Shown piece after piece: positions 37,824-46,074 of a stretch of DNA of 64,000 bases; position 1 is the stretch's first letter, and each line of letters opens with the position of its first letter. The translations under genes were made by a program, and so were the position numbers. Below the pieces are notes generated by a model, which did no database searches, was not told where the DNA came from, and saw nothing but the letters and a program-made list of their open reading frames with translations. This DNA is from Bizionia paragorgiae. Its GTDB lineage: Bacteria > Bacteroidota > Bacteroidia > Flavobacteriales > Flavobacteriaceae. Where the stretch lies: contig NZ_FNQK01000007.1 in the NCBI RefSeq assembly GCF_900107625.1, positions 62,001 to 126,000 of the forward strand, written 5' to 3'.

Positions 37824-38264
37824 CTATACTTTTTTAATCACATTCGTAACAATTCCCCAAATCACAAAATCGTTAGCATCGGTGATTTTAATTATCGGAT
37901 AGTCTGGATTCTCAGGTTGCAACCAGACTTCCCCTCTCTCGACACGCAAACGTTTAACCGTAAACTCACCGTCTAAAAAACACACAGCTATTTTATTATT
38001 CGCTGGTTGTAAACTGCGATCAATAACCAAAAGATCGTTATCATCGAGCCCTGCTCCCACCATCGACTGTCCGCTAACCTTCGCATAAAAGGTCGTTTCC
38101 TTATTTTTTACTAGGGTTTCATCTAATGACAATCGGTTTTCAACAAACTCATCAGCAACCGATGGAAAACCAGCAGAAATACCTGCATCGACAAAATGAG
38201 CACCCAGCCCTTCAATATGGTCGGGTGTAAAAAATGTTAGGTGTTCTGACTTGTGTAAAATCAT
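37824..38264 (-). CDS. umuD: UmuD-like autoproteolytic protein (S24 peptidase), orphan
   Basis: 146 residues. A LexA/UmuD S24 peptidase with cleavage site A31-G32 (ISAGFPS), nucleophile S67 (VSGQSMVGAG) and general-base K104 (FTVKRL). The start AGFPS-x-A and the VDRSL-like IDRSLQPA place it with UmuD rather than LexA; there is no HTH domain. UmuD normally partners UmuC to form the translesion polymerase PolV, but the next gene downstream is the convergent atpC, so no umuC is attached. Its promoter region contains a TATCTTTG element and a dyad that could bind an SOS repressor. Confidence 0.9.
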   Translation of the reverse strand: MILHKSEHLTFFTPDHIEGLGAHFVDAGISAGFPSVADEFVENRLSLDETLVKNKETTFYAKVSGQSMVGAGLDDNDLLVIDRSLQPANNKIAVCFLDGEFTVKRLRVERGEVWLQPENPDYPIIKITDANDFVIWGIVTNVIKKV

Positions 38265-38327
38265 ATAACAAGGATTTTTGGCGTATTAATGAAAAATTAT
38301 CTCCTAAAGATACGGTATTTTAATACA

Positions 38328-38345
38328 GTTCTAAAAATGTAGAAC
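38328..38345. promoter_or_regulatory. SOS-box-like inverted repeat at the predicted umuD start site
   Basis: A perfect GTTCTA-N6-TAGAAC dyad. It touches the downstream edge of the umuD -7 element, so a protein bound here would cover the predicted transcription start. The size is right for a LexA-type dimer, but Bacteroidota SOS boxes are poorly known, so the assignment is inferred. Confidence 0.5.
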
Positions 38346-38352
38346 AAAGATA
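38345..38352 (-). promoter_or_regulatory. -7 promoter element of umuD
   Basis: On the minus strand TATCTTTG matches TAnnTTTG exactly, about 80 bases before the umuD ATG, with the dyad at 38328-38345 directly downstream. Confidence 0.55.
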
Positions 38353-38394
38353 AACAAAATAAGACTCGGCAAACCCATCTATAACCCCGCTATA

Positions 38395-38601
38395 CTAATC
38401 TGCTACGTATTCCATAATATCACCGGGCTGGCAAGCCAAAGTCTCGCAAATCGCTTCAAGGGTAGAAAATCGAACAGCCTTTGCTTTACCCGTTTTTAAA
38501 ATAGAAAGATTAGCCGTTGTAATCCCTATACGCTCCGCCAATTCGTAACTTTTCATATTCCGCTTCTCCAACATCACATCTAAATTAATACGTATAGGCA
38601 T
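38395..38601 (-). CDS. Small Cro/C1-type HTH regulator (YozG-like)
   Basis: 68 residues, essentially one HTH domain: RINLDVMLEKRNMKSYELAERIGITTANLSILKTGKAKAVRF, with the recognition helix around ITTANLSILKTG. It is followed by the STLEAICETLACQPGDIMEY tail typical of small Xre proteins paired with DUF2975 membrane proteins. It starts 2 bases after the DUF2975 stop, so the two are one transcript. Two matching palindromes at 39214-39264 in front of the operon are good candidates for its own binding sites (negative autoregulation). Confidence 0.9.
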   Translation of the reverse strand: MPIRINLDVMLEKRNMKSYELAERIGITTANLSILKTGKAKAVRFSTLEAICETLACQPGDIMEYVAD

Positions 38602-38603
38602 AA

Positions 38604-39110
38604 TTAAATAGTTAGTTGATTTTCTTCTTTTGCTAGTTTCGCAATTTTGAAGGTTTCACTTAAGATTAAAAAAAACAGTCCTAAACAGATTGTAAATAAA
38701 TACGGAATTATTCCTAGGTTAATTTGTAGCTCACTTTTTACTAATAAATGAAATAAAAAGAAAAATACGGCACTTAAAATGCCCGAAACAATAAGTAAAT
38801 TTCCTATTTTCTTATAGGTGTTTATAACATAAGTGTCAAAAGGTTTAACCTGTTGAAAATAACGCAAAGTCTTCCTAAACAAATAAAAGCTATATATTAA
38901 AACATACAGCATTACCAATAGAAATACCGTCACCAGCTTTAAATACCATGGCGTAATAACAACACCTTGCTCTAAAACATTATAAATTTTTAGAGCCTCT
39001 ACATCAAAAAAGATATATACGCTAAAAAATAAACCTAAAAGCAAAAAGGGTATACAGGATACAAACCAAATAAAGTCTACTAACGATTTTAAAATAATAA
39101 GTTTTCTCAT
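38604..39110 (-). CDS. DUF2975 membrane protein
   Basis: 168 residues with four predicted membrane helices (about 13-33, 53-77, 103-125, 134-158). Family-typical features are the central FRKTLRYFQQVKPFDTYVINTYKKIG between helices 2 and 3, and a short charged tail. Function is unknown; members are almost always paired with a small HTH gene, as here. The 121 bases between the predicted -7 element and the ATG would give a long leader. Confidence 0.85.
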   Translation of the reverse strand: MRKLIILKSLVDFIWFVSCIPFLLLGLFFSVYIFFDVEALKIYNVLEQGVVITPWYLKLVTVFLLVMLYVLIYSFYLFRKTLRYFQQVKPFDTYVINTYKKIGNLLIVSGILSAVFFFLFHLLVKSELQINLGIIPYLFTICLGLFFLILSETFKIAKLAKEENQLTI

Positions 39111-39213
39111 ACCATACCGATTTAAAAATTAATACTGACCAATTAAATTGACAGTCTAGGGGGAATAGAATAAAACAGCTAAGATCAGGTCGCTGTTATT
39201 CGGAACCTAAAAC

Positions 39214-39230
39214 TTATCGTTTAACGATAA
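39214..39230. promoter_or_regulatory. Operator-like palindrome 1
   Basis: A perfect TTATCGT-TTA-ACGATAA dyad. It lies directly downstream of the -7 element at 39231-39238 (minus strand), over the predicted transcription start. Its sequence matches the second palindrome at 39242-39264. Confidence 0.6.
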
Positions 39231-39238
39231 CAAATATA
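39231..39238 (-). promoter_or_regulatory. -7 promoter element of the DUF2975-HTH operon
   Basis: On the minus strand TATATTTG matches TAnnTTTG exactly. It fits exactly between the two palindromes. Confidence 0.5.
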
Positions 39239-39241
39239 CAT

Positions 39242-39264
39242 AAATTATTGTAAAACGATAATTT
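39242..39264. promoter_or_regulatory. Operator-like palindrome 2
   Basis: AAATTATTGT-AAA-ACGATAATTT, 10-base arms with one mismatch, same core as palindrome 1. Its centre is 31 bp from the centre of palindrome 1, about three helical turns, so bound dimers would face the same side. It covers the spacer upstream of the -7 element. Confidence 0.6.
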
Positions 39265-39364
39265 CCTATAAAAAATAGTTTACAAATTTTTAATTTAAGC
39301 CAGAACAGTCCTTCATTTAAAATATGAACCCATAAAAACTGATGCTTTATTATATATTTACTAC

Positions 39365-39907
39365 ATGGAAAAACGACCTGTAATTATTTCTGAAAGAAAA
39401 CGTCCTTTTTGGCGATTAATACTTGCCTCTATTTGTTTTACATTGGCCTTTACCTATATTTTAGATTTTATTCTCCTTGTTTTTTTCGACTTATCCTTCC
39501 TAAATCATTCAACGCCACAACTTATTTCCCCATTGTATTTAATTGGTTTTGGGGTATCCCTAAGTATACATCAGCGTATTTACATTGACATAGAACATTC
39601 TAAATTTAGAACCACAAAAGAAATAGGCCCATTAAAAATTGGACGATGGATAACCATAAAAAATTATGAGTACGTGTCCTTATTCACCGAAAAATTACGT
39701 GATGGATCTACCACCTTTAGCGTTAATTTATGGTATGACAACAATTGCCATTTCTCCTTATACAGCGAACCTTATTTTGAATCGGCTTTAGAGATTGCCT
39801 ATCATCTCTCAGAAGAATTAAATATTGATTTACTGGATGCTACAATAGCTCATGACTTCAAATGGATAGATAAAGAGGCGCTAAAAGCCCAAGAAACCAC
39901 ACCCTAA
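39365..39907 (+). CDS. Small membrane protein of unknown function
   Basis: 180 residues. Two hydrophobic helices (about 17-40 and 50-68) follow a basic N-terminus (EKRPVIISERKRPFWR). The cytosolic part (about 70-180) has HQRIYIDIEHSKFRTTKEIGPLKIGRW, which looks like a bacterial-PH-like or photosystem-assembly-like beta domain, but I do not recognise the family with confidence. It is divergent from the DUF2975-HTH operon and might share its operator region, although the palindromes lie 100-150 bases upstream. Confidence 0.7.
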   Translation: MEKRPVIISERKRPFWRLILASICFTLAFTYILDFILLVFFDLSFLNHSTPQLISPLYLIGFGVSLSIHQRIYIDIEHSKFRTTKEIGPLKIGRWITIKNYEYVSLFTEKLRDGSTTFSVNLWYDNNCHFSLYSEPYFESALEIAYHLSEELNIDLLDATIAHDFKWIDKEALKAQETTP

Positions 39908-39970
39908 ACACTTATGATTATAAACCTATAATTCTCCAATAGAAAGCTATTAAGTTATCACGCTCTTCGC

Positions 39971-39978
39971 TACCTTTG
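39971..39978 (+). promoter_or_regulatory. -7 promoter element of the DUF2007 gene
   Basis: TACCTTTG, an exact TAnnTTTG match, 51 bases before the ATG at 40030. Confidence 0.5.
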
Positions 39979-40029
39979 TAAAGCAACCGTTCTACATGTG
40001 GGACACAAGCCATTAATAAACAATCTAAT

Positions 40030-40443
40030 ATGAGTGACCTCTTCAAAACCATAGCGCGATTTCAATACTCCTCGGAAGCCCAGATTATTAAAGGCCGTCT
40101 AGAATCTGAAGGCATTCAAGTGTTTTTAACCGATAATTTAACTATTGACACCGACCCCTTAGTTAGCAATGCTATTGGCGGTGTAAAACTTAAAGTTTAT
40201 GCAACGCAAGCATTAGAGGCTCAACATATTTTAGAAACCATAAGAAAATACGCCATAGACGATGAAGGTGATGTTATAACATGTCCCCAATGCCTTAGCA
40301 AAGGTATTTCTAAAATTTCAACCATTACCGACTTGAAGTCATTTACCTCCTTTTTATTAGGTTTTCTCACTGGTAAACTTCCATTTTATGCTAAAGACAA
40401 CTATCAATGTGACAACTGCCATACCGTAGTTGACATTCATTAA
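40030..40443 (+). CDS. DUF2007 (putative signal-transducing) protein with zinc ribbon
   Basis: 137 residues. The N-terminal DUF2007 fold (about 5-75) has FQYSSEAQIIKGRLESEGIQVFLTDN and GGVKLKVYATQALEAQHIL. A C-terminal zinc-ribbon-like part has two Cys pairs (CPQC near 97 and CDNC near 130) with a short hydrophobic stretch between them. The family resembles PII-like ferredoxin-fold regulators, but no function is established. The alpha/beta-hydrolase gene follows at 19 bases, so they may form one transcript. Confidence 0.82.
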   Translation: MSDLFKTIARFQYSSEAQIIKGRLESEGIQVFLTDNLTIDTDPLVSNAIGGVKLKVYATQALEAQHILETIRKYAIDDEGDVITCPQCLSKGISKISTITDLKSFTSFLLGFLTGKLPFYAKDNYQCDNCHTVVDIH

Positions 40444-40462
40444 TACACTAAATTTATTTTAT

Positions 40463-41440
40463 ATGCAGTCCTTATTTAACACTTTCCTCGCAGTACTTTT
40501 ACTTAGTAGTATTTCTACTATAGCGCAACAAGATCCTACTATTTTTGAAAAATTTGACTCTAAATATTACACCATAGATGGTTATAAAATTAATGTAGAA
40601 TTAAAGGGCAGCGGTGATCCTATTTTCTTCTTACCTGGAGGTCCCGGGAATTCTCACGACTATATGCAAGGTAATTTTGGTCACTATTACAACACCAACA
40701 CTGTCGTGTTTTTTGATTGGTTGGGCAGAGGGTTAAGTGATGATGCCAAAGAGCGTTCAGAATACACCGTAGAAAACGACGTTTTACTAATTGAAAAACT
40801 TAGAAAACTATTAAACTTTGATAAAATATCTTTAGTCGGACATTCTTATGGCACTGTTCCGGCACAAGCCTATTCACTACAATACCCTAATAATGTAGAC
40901 AAAATGGTATTGATAAATGGCTTTCATTCCGGCGCGATGTGGCAAGCCAATTGTGATAGTTACAACCATTATGCAAAAACCCATTTTCCAGAAAAATGGA
41001 AAAAAGTAGACTCATTACGCGCTTTAGGTTATGTATCTAGCGAAGAGCCTTTAAAAACAGTTTACGGGAATTTCCCTACCAAATATATCTATTATCACAA
41101 CACCCAATTAAAGCAAAATACACCTAAAAAAAGATTTAGAGGTTGGGCTAATGATGTGTATACTACAATTATTGGATTAGATGGCGACTTTCATGTGGCA
41201 GGGAGCATGATAAACCAAGATTACAGACGTCAATTAAAAGATATAAAAGCAAAAACGTTAATCATTGCTGGGCGATATGATGGTGTATCGACTCCTGAGT
41301 TTGCCGTACAATACAAAACCTTTATGCCACAAGCACAATTTGAAATGTTTGAAAAAAGTGGTCACAATCCCTATTTAGAAGAACCTGAAAAATTTTACTC
41401 GATATTTAATGTGTTTATGGGCATTAAATCGTTCAATTAG
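40463..41440 (+). CDS. Exported alpha/beta hydrolase (S33 proline iminopeptidase-like)
   Basis: 325 residues from ATG 40463. The open frame begins at 40430, but this Met starts the signal peptide (MQSLFNTFLAVLLLSSISTIAQ). The S33 hallmark oxyanion segment FLPGGPGNSHDY, the DWLGRGLSDD strand turn, the nucleophile elbow GHSYGTVPAQ, the acid in AGRYDGVSTPEF and the His in KSGHNPYLEEP make a complete catalytic triad. It is probably a periplasmic aminopeptidase or esterase. Its stop overlaps the stop of the convergent regulator gene by 4 bases. Confidence 0.88.
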   Translation: MQSLFNTFLAVLLLSSISTIAQQDPTIFEKFDSKYYTIDGYKINVELKGSGDPIFFLPGGPGNSHDYMQGNFGHYYNTNTVVFFDWLGRGLSDDAKERSEYTVENDVLLIEKLRKLLNFDKISLVGHSYGTVPAQAYSLQYPNNVDKMVLINGFHSGAMWQANCDSYNHYAKTHFPEKWKKVDSLRALGYVSSEEPLKTVYGNFPTKYIYYHNTQLKQNTPKKRFRGWANDVYTTIIGLDGDFHVAGSMINQDYRRQLKDIKAKTLIIAGRYDGVSTPEFAVQYKTFMPQAQFEMFEKSGHNPYLEEPEKFYSIFNVFMGIKSFN

Positions 41441-42933
41441 ACTAGCAATTCATTATAGGCCATTTTTAAAATCTCAACAACAGTTTCTATTTCCTCTTCG
41501 TTTAAATGACCAAATCCCAAGCGAATGGCACAGATGCTCTTATTTTGATACAGTATAGTTTTAGGTAAGAACAAGTTTTTTTGTTTCGCGATTTCAGCTA
41601 GTTTTATCAGTGATATGGTAGGATAAAAATGCAACCAAATAGCTAAGCCTCCCGAAGGAACCTGCCAAGATGCACACCCTTTAAAACACCTTGTTAAACT
41701 CGCACACAAAACGTCTCGTCGTTGCTTGTAGACGGTGGTGTTTTTTTTAATTAATCGATGTATTTCGCCCTCTGTGATTAACTCTTGCAGGATTTGTTTC
41801 TGAATTAAATCTCCTTGTTTATCTAAGATTTGCAAGTAGTTTTTGGCTTCCTTAATTATATTCTCGGGGGCAACCACAAAACCTATTTGAAAGCTTGGAA
41901 AAAACGACTGTCCCAAACGGCCTAAGTAAATAACAACACCCTCACCATCGGCACTTGCCATAGGTAACATGGCAGAACTATCGAACTGGAAATCGTAATC
42001 AAAGTCGTCTTCTATTATAGCAAATCCATAAGCCTTTGCTAGTTTTAATAGCTTTAATCGGCGTTCGGCAGAAAGCGTAACCGTTGTAGGATATTGCCTA
42101 TGTGCGCAAACATACACACAGCGAATACTATGTCGCGTAAAATTCTGCTCGATAAAATCGACATCAATACCCTGCTCATCAACAGGAATAGTAATAATGT
42201 TAGCCCCTGCCTGTTGGAAAATCATATTCGATTTATAATGACTTAAGCGCCCCACCAAAACAACATCATTTTTTTTCACCAAAAGCTGAGATACTATATA
42301 TAAGCTCATTTCTGTACTTCGCGTACTTACACTATTTTGTGGTTTGATATGAAAACCACGGGTTGCATTTAAATAGTTACATAAAGCCGCACTAAATGAA
42401 GAGTAGGAGTGCTCTTGGGGTTGATTCCATTTAGAAATTAATGACGCGCGTTTCATAGATGCACTATACCAACGCGAAAACTGATGCGTAGGATGTAATC
42501 TCAAATCTGGCTGACCGTCATTAAGTACATACTTACAAGTAGACTCTTCTTCGGTAGACGCTAAATTAAAAGACGGTTGAAACGGAAATCCAGCCGTACT
42601 AGGATAAGCGTTTAATAATTCTAAACCTTGGGTACTTCCTTTTATAGCCGCCGTTTTCTTCTCAGGCTTTAAAATATAAGTCCCTTTATTTGCTACAATT
42701 TCAACCCAACCTTGCGAAGCCAACTCATCATAAACCGCAACAGCCGTATTTCTATTAATAGAAAATAGAGTACTAAACGTTCTAGTTCCAGGTAAAGCCG
42801 TACCTTCAGGGAGGTAACCTCGTTGAATAGCATTAATGATCTGTTGTGCTATTTGAATATAAATTGCCGTATTTGGCGACTTTTCAAAGTGTACAAGTGA
42901 TTTCAGCATGGCATTAACCGGACTATCTATCAT
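41437..42933 (-). CDS. MocR-type GntR/aminotransferase regulator without the PLP lysine
   Basis: 498 residues in the MocR/PdxR order: an N-terminal GntR winged helix (about 20-90, with LPEGTALPGTRTFSTLFSINRNT) and a class I aminotransferase-like domain (about 135-495). The acidic motif for the pyridine ring is kept (EDDFDYDF, 308-315). However, the residue that forms the Schiff base is replaced: the region YLGRLGQSFFPSFQIGF has Q342 where S-K-S is normal, and Q349 where the phosphate-binding Arg is expected. The protein should still bind DNA but cannot hold PLP covalently. Divergent from a TonB receptor with 77 bases between the starts. Confidence 0.9.
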   Translation of the reverse strand: MIDSPVNAMLKSLVHFEKSPNTAIYIQIAQQIINAIQRGYLPEGTALPGTRTFSTLFSINRNTAVAVYDELASQGWVEIVANKGTYILKPEKKTAAIKGSTQGLELLNAYPSTAGFPFQPSFNLASTEEESTCKYVLNDGQPDLRLHPTHQFSRWYSASMKRASLISKWNQPQEHSYSSFSAALCNYLNATRGFHIKPQNSVSTRSTEMSLYIVSQLLVKKNDVVLVGRLSHYKSNMIFQQAGANIITIPVDEQGIDVDFIEQNFTRHSIRCVYVCAHRQYPTTVTLSAERRLKLLKLAKAYGFAIIEDDFDYDFQFDSSAMLPMASADGEGVVIYLGRLGQSFFPSFQIGFVVAPENIIKEAKNYLQILDKQGDLIQKQILQELITEGEIHRLIKKNTTVYKQRRDVLCASLTRCFKGCASWQVPSGGLAIWLHFYPTISLIKLAEIAKQKNLFLPKTILYQNKSICAIRLGFGHLNEEEIETVVEILKMAYNELLV

Positions 42934-42970
42934 TTTAAAACTGGACTATTTTAATGATCCGGAAAGTTAG

Positions 42971-42978
42971 TAGTTTTG
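42971..42978 (+). promoter_or_regulatory. -7 promoter element of the divergent TonB receptor
   Basis: TAGTTTTG, an exact TAnnTTTG match, 32 bases before the receptor ATG at 43011. A near-match for the opposite strand (TAACTTTC, 42962-42969) lies next to it, so the two divergent promoters overlap. Confidence 0.45.
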
Positions 42979-43010
42979 CCGCTCTTAAAAAAACAAGAAT
43001 ACTTAAAATT

Positions 43011-44825
43011 ATGAAACGTCATCCCTTATTTATCTTGCTTGTACTACTTTCAATAACAACGCAAGCCCAAAAGCTAGACCAAGAACAGGTTTTAGATTCT
43101 GTAATAATCACTTCCAATAGAATTGATTTACCATTTTCTGAAAACTCAAGAACCATAACCGTTATTACCAAAGAGGATATAAAAAGAAGCGCCACTAATA
43201 CTGTAGCGGACTTATTACAACAGTTTGCTGGCGTAGATGTAAGACGTAGAGGAACTGCAGGTATGCAAGCCGACTTATACATACGCGGTGGTGGATTTGA
43301 TCAAACTTTATTATTAATTGATGGGATAAAAGTAGATGATGCTCAAACTGGTCACCACACCCTAAACATGGCTTTACCCATAGAGTTAATCGAACGTGTT
43401 GAGATTATTAAAGGCCCCGCAGCACGTGTATTTGGACAAAATGCATTTACAGGAGCCGTTAATATTGTAACCAAAAAGAATACTGGAGATCAAGTTTCGG
43501 TAAAGGCCCAAGCAGGTTCCTTTGGTCAACTTCACGGTTCTGTTTTAGTCTCTAACCAATTCGAAAACTCCTCACATATTGTACAGGTCTCTAGAAATAC
43601 TTCGGAAGGGTACCGACATAATACAGATTATGACAACCAAAATTATTTTATAAAAAGTGCTTTCAATACGAAACACACGCCTATAAATTTAATTGCGTCA
43701 TTTCAAGAAAGAAAATTCGGTGCCAATGGTTTTTATGCCAGTCCATCTGCTATAAACCAATACGAAGAAACACAAGCCAGTTTAGTTGGTGTTTCCACCG
43801 AAATTAGATCTAAGAATCTAATTTTAAGACCAAAACTTTATTGGAAAAGAAACCAAGACACCTACGTCTTTGTAAGAGAGAATCCGTCTATATACAGAAA
43901 CTTACACCAAACCAATAAGGTGGGGGCAGCTGTAGATGCATCATACACTTCAAATATTGGTGTTACTGGTTTTGGTGTAGATGTTGCAAAAGTGTATTTA
44001 TCTAGTAATAATCTAGGAGATAGAAACAGATTTATGACCACTCTATTTTTAGAACATCGCTTTAAAGTATTAAATAATAAATTAGATATTACGCCTGGAG
44101 TAGCTCTAAACTACTTCTCAGATTTTAAATTTCATGCGTTCCCAGGGATAGATTTAGGATATAGATTAAACGACGATTTAAAAATCTATGGAAACATAGG
44201 TTACACGTACAGAATCCCTACCTACACTGATTTATATTACAGTGATCCAACAACTATAGGAAATGAAAACTTAGACCCAGAAGAAGCAATAGCTGAAGAA
44301 TTAGGAATAAAATATAACCACGGAAAATTTAATGCTTCAGTAGCCTTTTTTAACAGGGATTCTAAGAAATTAATTGACTACGTTAAGGAAAACGAAACCG
44401 ATTTATGGGAAGCAACCAATACGAGAGATTTAAACACAAAAGGGGTAGAAATTAACACCTCATACGGCTTTAAACTTGGTGGCTTTAATCAACATATAAA
44501 AGCGGGATACACCTTTTTAGAAGATGATTTAAAAGCCTTTAATAATTTCTCTAAATACTCAATAAATTCATTAAAACATCATGCTACTGCCGCTTTACAA
44601 ACGCAGTTTCTAAAAAACATTACTCACAATATTGTTTATAAATATGCAGAAAGAACCTCGGGAGAAAGCTACACTGTAGTAGATGCTGGCGTAAATTACA
44701 CACTAGAAACACTAGAATTTTCTATACTAGCTAACAATATATTCAACACAGAATATACGGAAACCAATTTAGTTCCGATGCCAAAAGGGAATCTGCTATT
44801 TGGTTTGAAATATAATTTTAAATAA
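43011..44825 (+). CDS. TonB-dependent receptor, BtuB-like (vitamin or cofactor type)
   Basis: 604 residues from ATG 43011. The frame extends to 42954, but this Met starts the signal peptide (MKRHPLFILLVLLSITTQAQ). There is no carboxypeptidase-like domain: the plug follows directly (about 25-150, DSVIITSNRIDLPFSENSRTI, DLYIRGGGFDQTLLLIDGIKV, GPAARVFGQNAFTGAVNI), then a 22-strand barrel ending in FGLKYNFK. The compact, BtuB-like size suggests a small ligand such as a vitamin, haem or metal complex. Divergent from a MocR regulator and upstream of bioB. Confidence 0.88.
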   Translation: MKRHPLFILLVLLSITTQAQKLDQEQVLDSVIITSNRIDLPFSENSRTITVITKEDIKRSATNTVADLLQQFAGVDVRRRGTAGMQADLYIRGGGFDQTLLLIDGIKVDDAQTGHHTLNMALPIELIERVEIIKGPAARVFGQNAFTGAVNIVTKKNTGDQVSVKAQAGSFGQLHGSVLVSNQFENSSHIVQVSRNTSEGYRHNTDYDNQNYFIKSAFNTKHTPINLIASFQERKFGANGFYASPSAINQYEETQASLVGVSTEIRSKNLILRPKLYWKRNQDTYVFVRENPSIYRNLHQTNKVGAAVDASYTSNIGVTGFGVDVAKVYLSSNNLGDRNRFMTTLFLEHRFKVLNNKLDITPGVALNYFSDFKFHAFPGIDLGYRLNDDLKIYGNIGYTYRIPTYTDLYYSDPTTIGNENLDPEEAIAEELGIKYNHGKFNASVAFFNRDSKKLIDYVKENETDLWEATNTRDLNTKGVEINTSYGFKLGGFNQHIKAGYTFLEDDLKAFNNFSKYSINSLKHHATAALQTQFLKNITHNIVYKYAERTSGESYTVVDAGVNYTLETLEFSILANNIFNTEYTETNLVPMPKGNLLFGLKYNFK

Positions 44826-44845
44826 ACAGCATCTTACTATTCTCT

Positions 44846-44878
44846 AGCCCTAAAGTTATAGTAACTCTAGGGCTTTTT
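44846..44878 (+). terminator. Intrinsic terminator between the TonB receptor and bioB
   Basis: An AGCCCTA/TAGGGCT outer stem and an AGTTA/TAACT inner stem around a 3-base loop, followed by five T. It lies 20 bases after the receptor stop and 26 before the bioB ATG, so it may also limit read-through into bioB. Confidence 0.8.
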
Positions 44879-44903
44879 ACATACAACCTAGCTTTATATT
44901 CCC

Positions 44904-45998
44904 ATGAGTAAACCAAAACACAATTGGTCCACCCAAGACATTCTAGATATTTATAATAAGCCAATGATGGAGCTACTTTACGAAGCAGCTACAATTCACC
45001 GTTTGCATCACGACCCCAATACTGTTCAAGTAAGCACCTTATTATCCATTAAAACTGGAGGGTGTTCGGAAGACTGTGGATATTGTCCGCAAGCAGCACG
45101 TTACCACACGAATGTAGAGGGAAACAACCTCATGACTGTACAACAAGTTAAAGCACAAGCCTTACGTGCAAAATCTGGAGGAAGTTCTCGCGTTTGTATG
45201 GGTGCCGCTTGGAGAAATGTAAAAGATGGTGAGGAATTTGATCAGGTATTAGAGATGGTGAGAACCATTAATAAACTGGATATGGAAGTTTGCTGCACCT
45301 TAGGAATGATTACAGAAAACCAAGCCAAAAGGTTAGCTGAAGCTGGTTTGTATGCTTACAATCATAATTTAGATTCCTCGGAAGACTACTATAAAGAAGT
45401 TATTTCTACCCGTGGCTTCGAAGACCGCTTACAAACCATAGATAACGTTAGAAAAACAAATGTAACCGTTTGTTCGGGCGGTATTATTGGAATGGGCGAA
45501 AAAATTGAAGACCGCGCCGGTATGCTAGTCGCACTTTCCACTTTAAATCCTCAACCCGAATCGACACCTATTAATGCCTTAGTGGCGGTAGAAGGGACGC
45601 CATTAGAGAACCAAGAGCCTATAGCCATTTGGGATATGATTAGAATGGTGGCTACCACTAGAATTGTTTTACCAGAAACCCAAGTTAGATTGAGCGCTGG
45701 TAGAACACAAATGACAAAAGAAGGACAGGCTTTATGCTTTTTTGCTGGAGCGAACTCCATATTTGCGGGAGACAAGCTACTAACAACTCCTAACCCAGAC
45801 GTCGATGAGGATATGGAATTATTTAGAGCTTTAGGATTAACACCACAAAAGCCATTCACAAAAAAAACACAACCACAAACGGTAGAAGCTTCAGATTCTG
45901 AATACGAATCATTAGGCGAAAAACCGAAATGGACACGACCAAATCATAAAATAGAACGTAACGAGTTAGCAAAACATAAACATAAGACCCTAAAATAG
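44904..45998 (+). CDS. bioB: Biotin synthase
   Basis: Radical-SAM enzyme that inserts sulfur into dethiobiotin. 364 residues. The radical-SAM cluster ligands are C54, C58 and C61 (GGCSEDCGYCPQ). Further signatures are SRVCMGAAWRN, YNHNLDSSEDYY and the RTQMTKEGQALCFFAGANSIFAGDKLLTT end. About 45 charged residues after FTKKTQ extend the C-terminus beyond E. coli BioB. No other bio genes are in the window. No obvious -7 element lies in the short gap, so it may be read partly from the receptor promoter. Confidence 0.97.
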   Translation: MSKPKHNWSTQDILDIYNKPMMELLYEAATIHRLHHDPNTVQVSTLLSIKTGGCSEDCGYCPQAARYHTNVEGNNLMTVQQVKAQALRAKSGGSSRVCMGAAWRNVKDGEEFDQVLEMVRTINKLDMEVCCTLGMITENQAKRLAEAGLYAYNHNLDSSEDYYKEVISTRGFEDRLQTIDNVRKTNVTVCSGGIIGMGEKIEDRAGMLVALSTLNPQPESTPINALVAVEGTPLENQEPIAIWDMIRMVATTRIVLPETQVRLSAGRTQMTKEGQALCFFAGANSIFAGDKLLTTPNPDVDEDMELFRALGLTPQKPFTKKTQPQTVEASDSEYESLGEKPKWTRPNHKIERNELAKHKHKTLK

Positions 45999-46040
45999 TT
46001 AAAGTATTATTATAAGACTTTTGGTTTAATAACGTTTTCA

Positions 46041-46048
46041 TAACTTTG
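46041..46048 (+). promoter_or_regulatory. -7 promoter element of the cupin-like gene
   Basis: TAACTTTG, an exact match, with a TTTG -33-like box at 46020-46023 (17-base spacer). It lies 26 bases before the TTG start at 46075. Confidence 0.5.
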
Positions 46049-46074
46049 TAGGCTAAACTTATAACACTTTAAAT

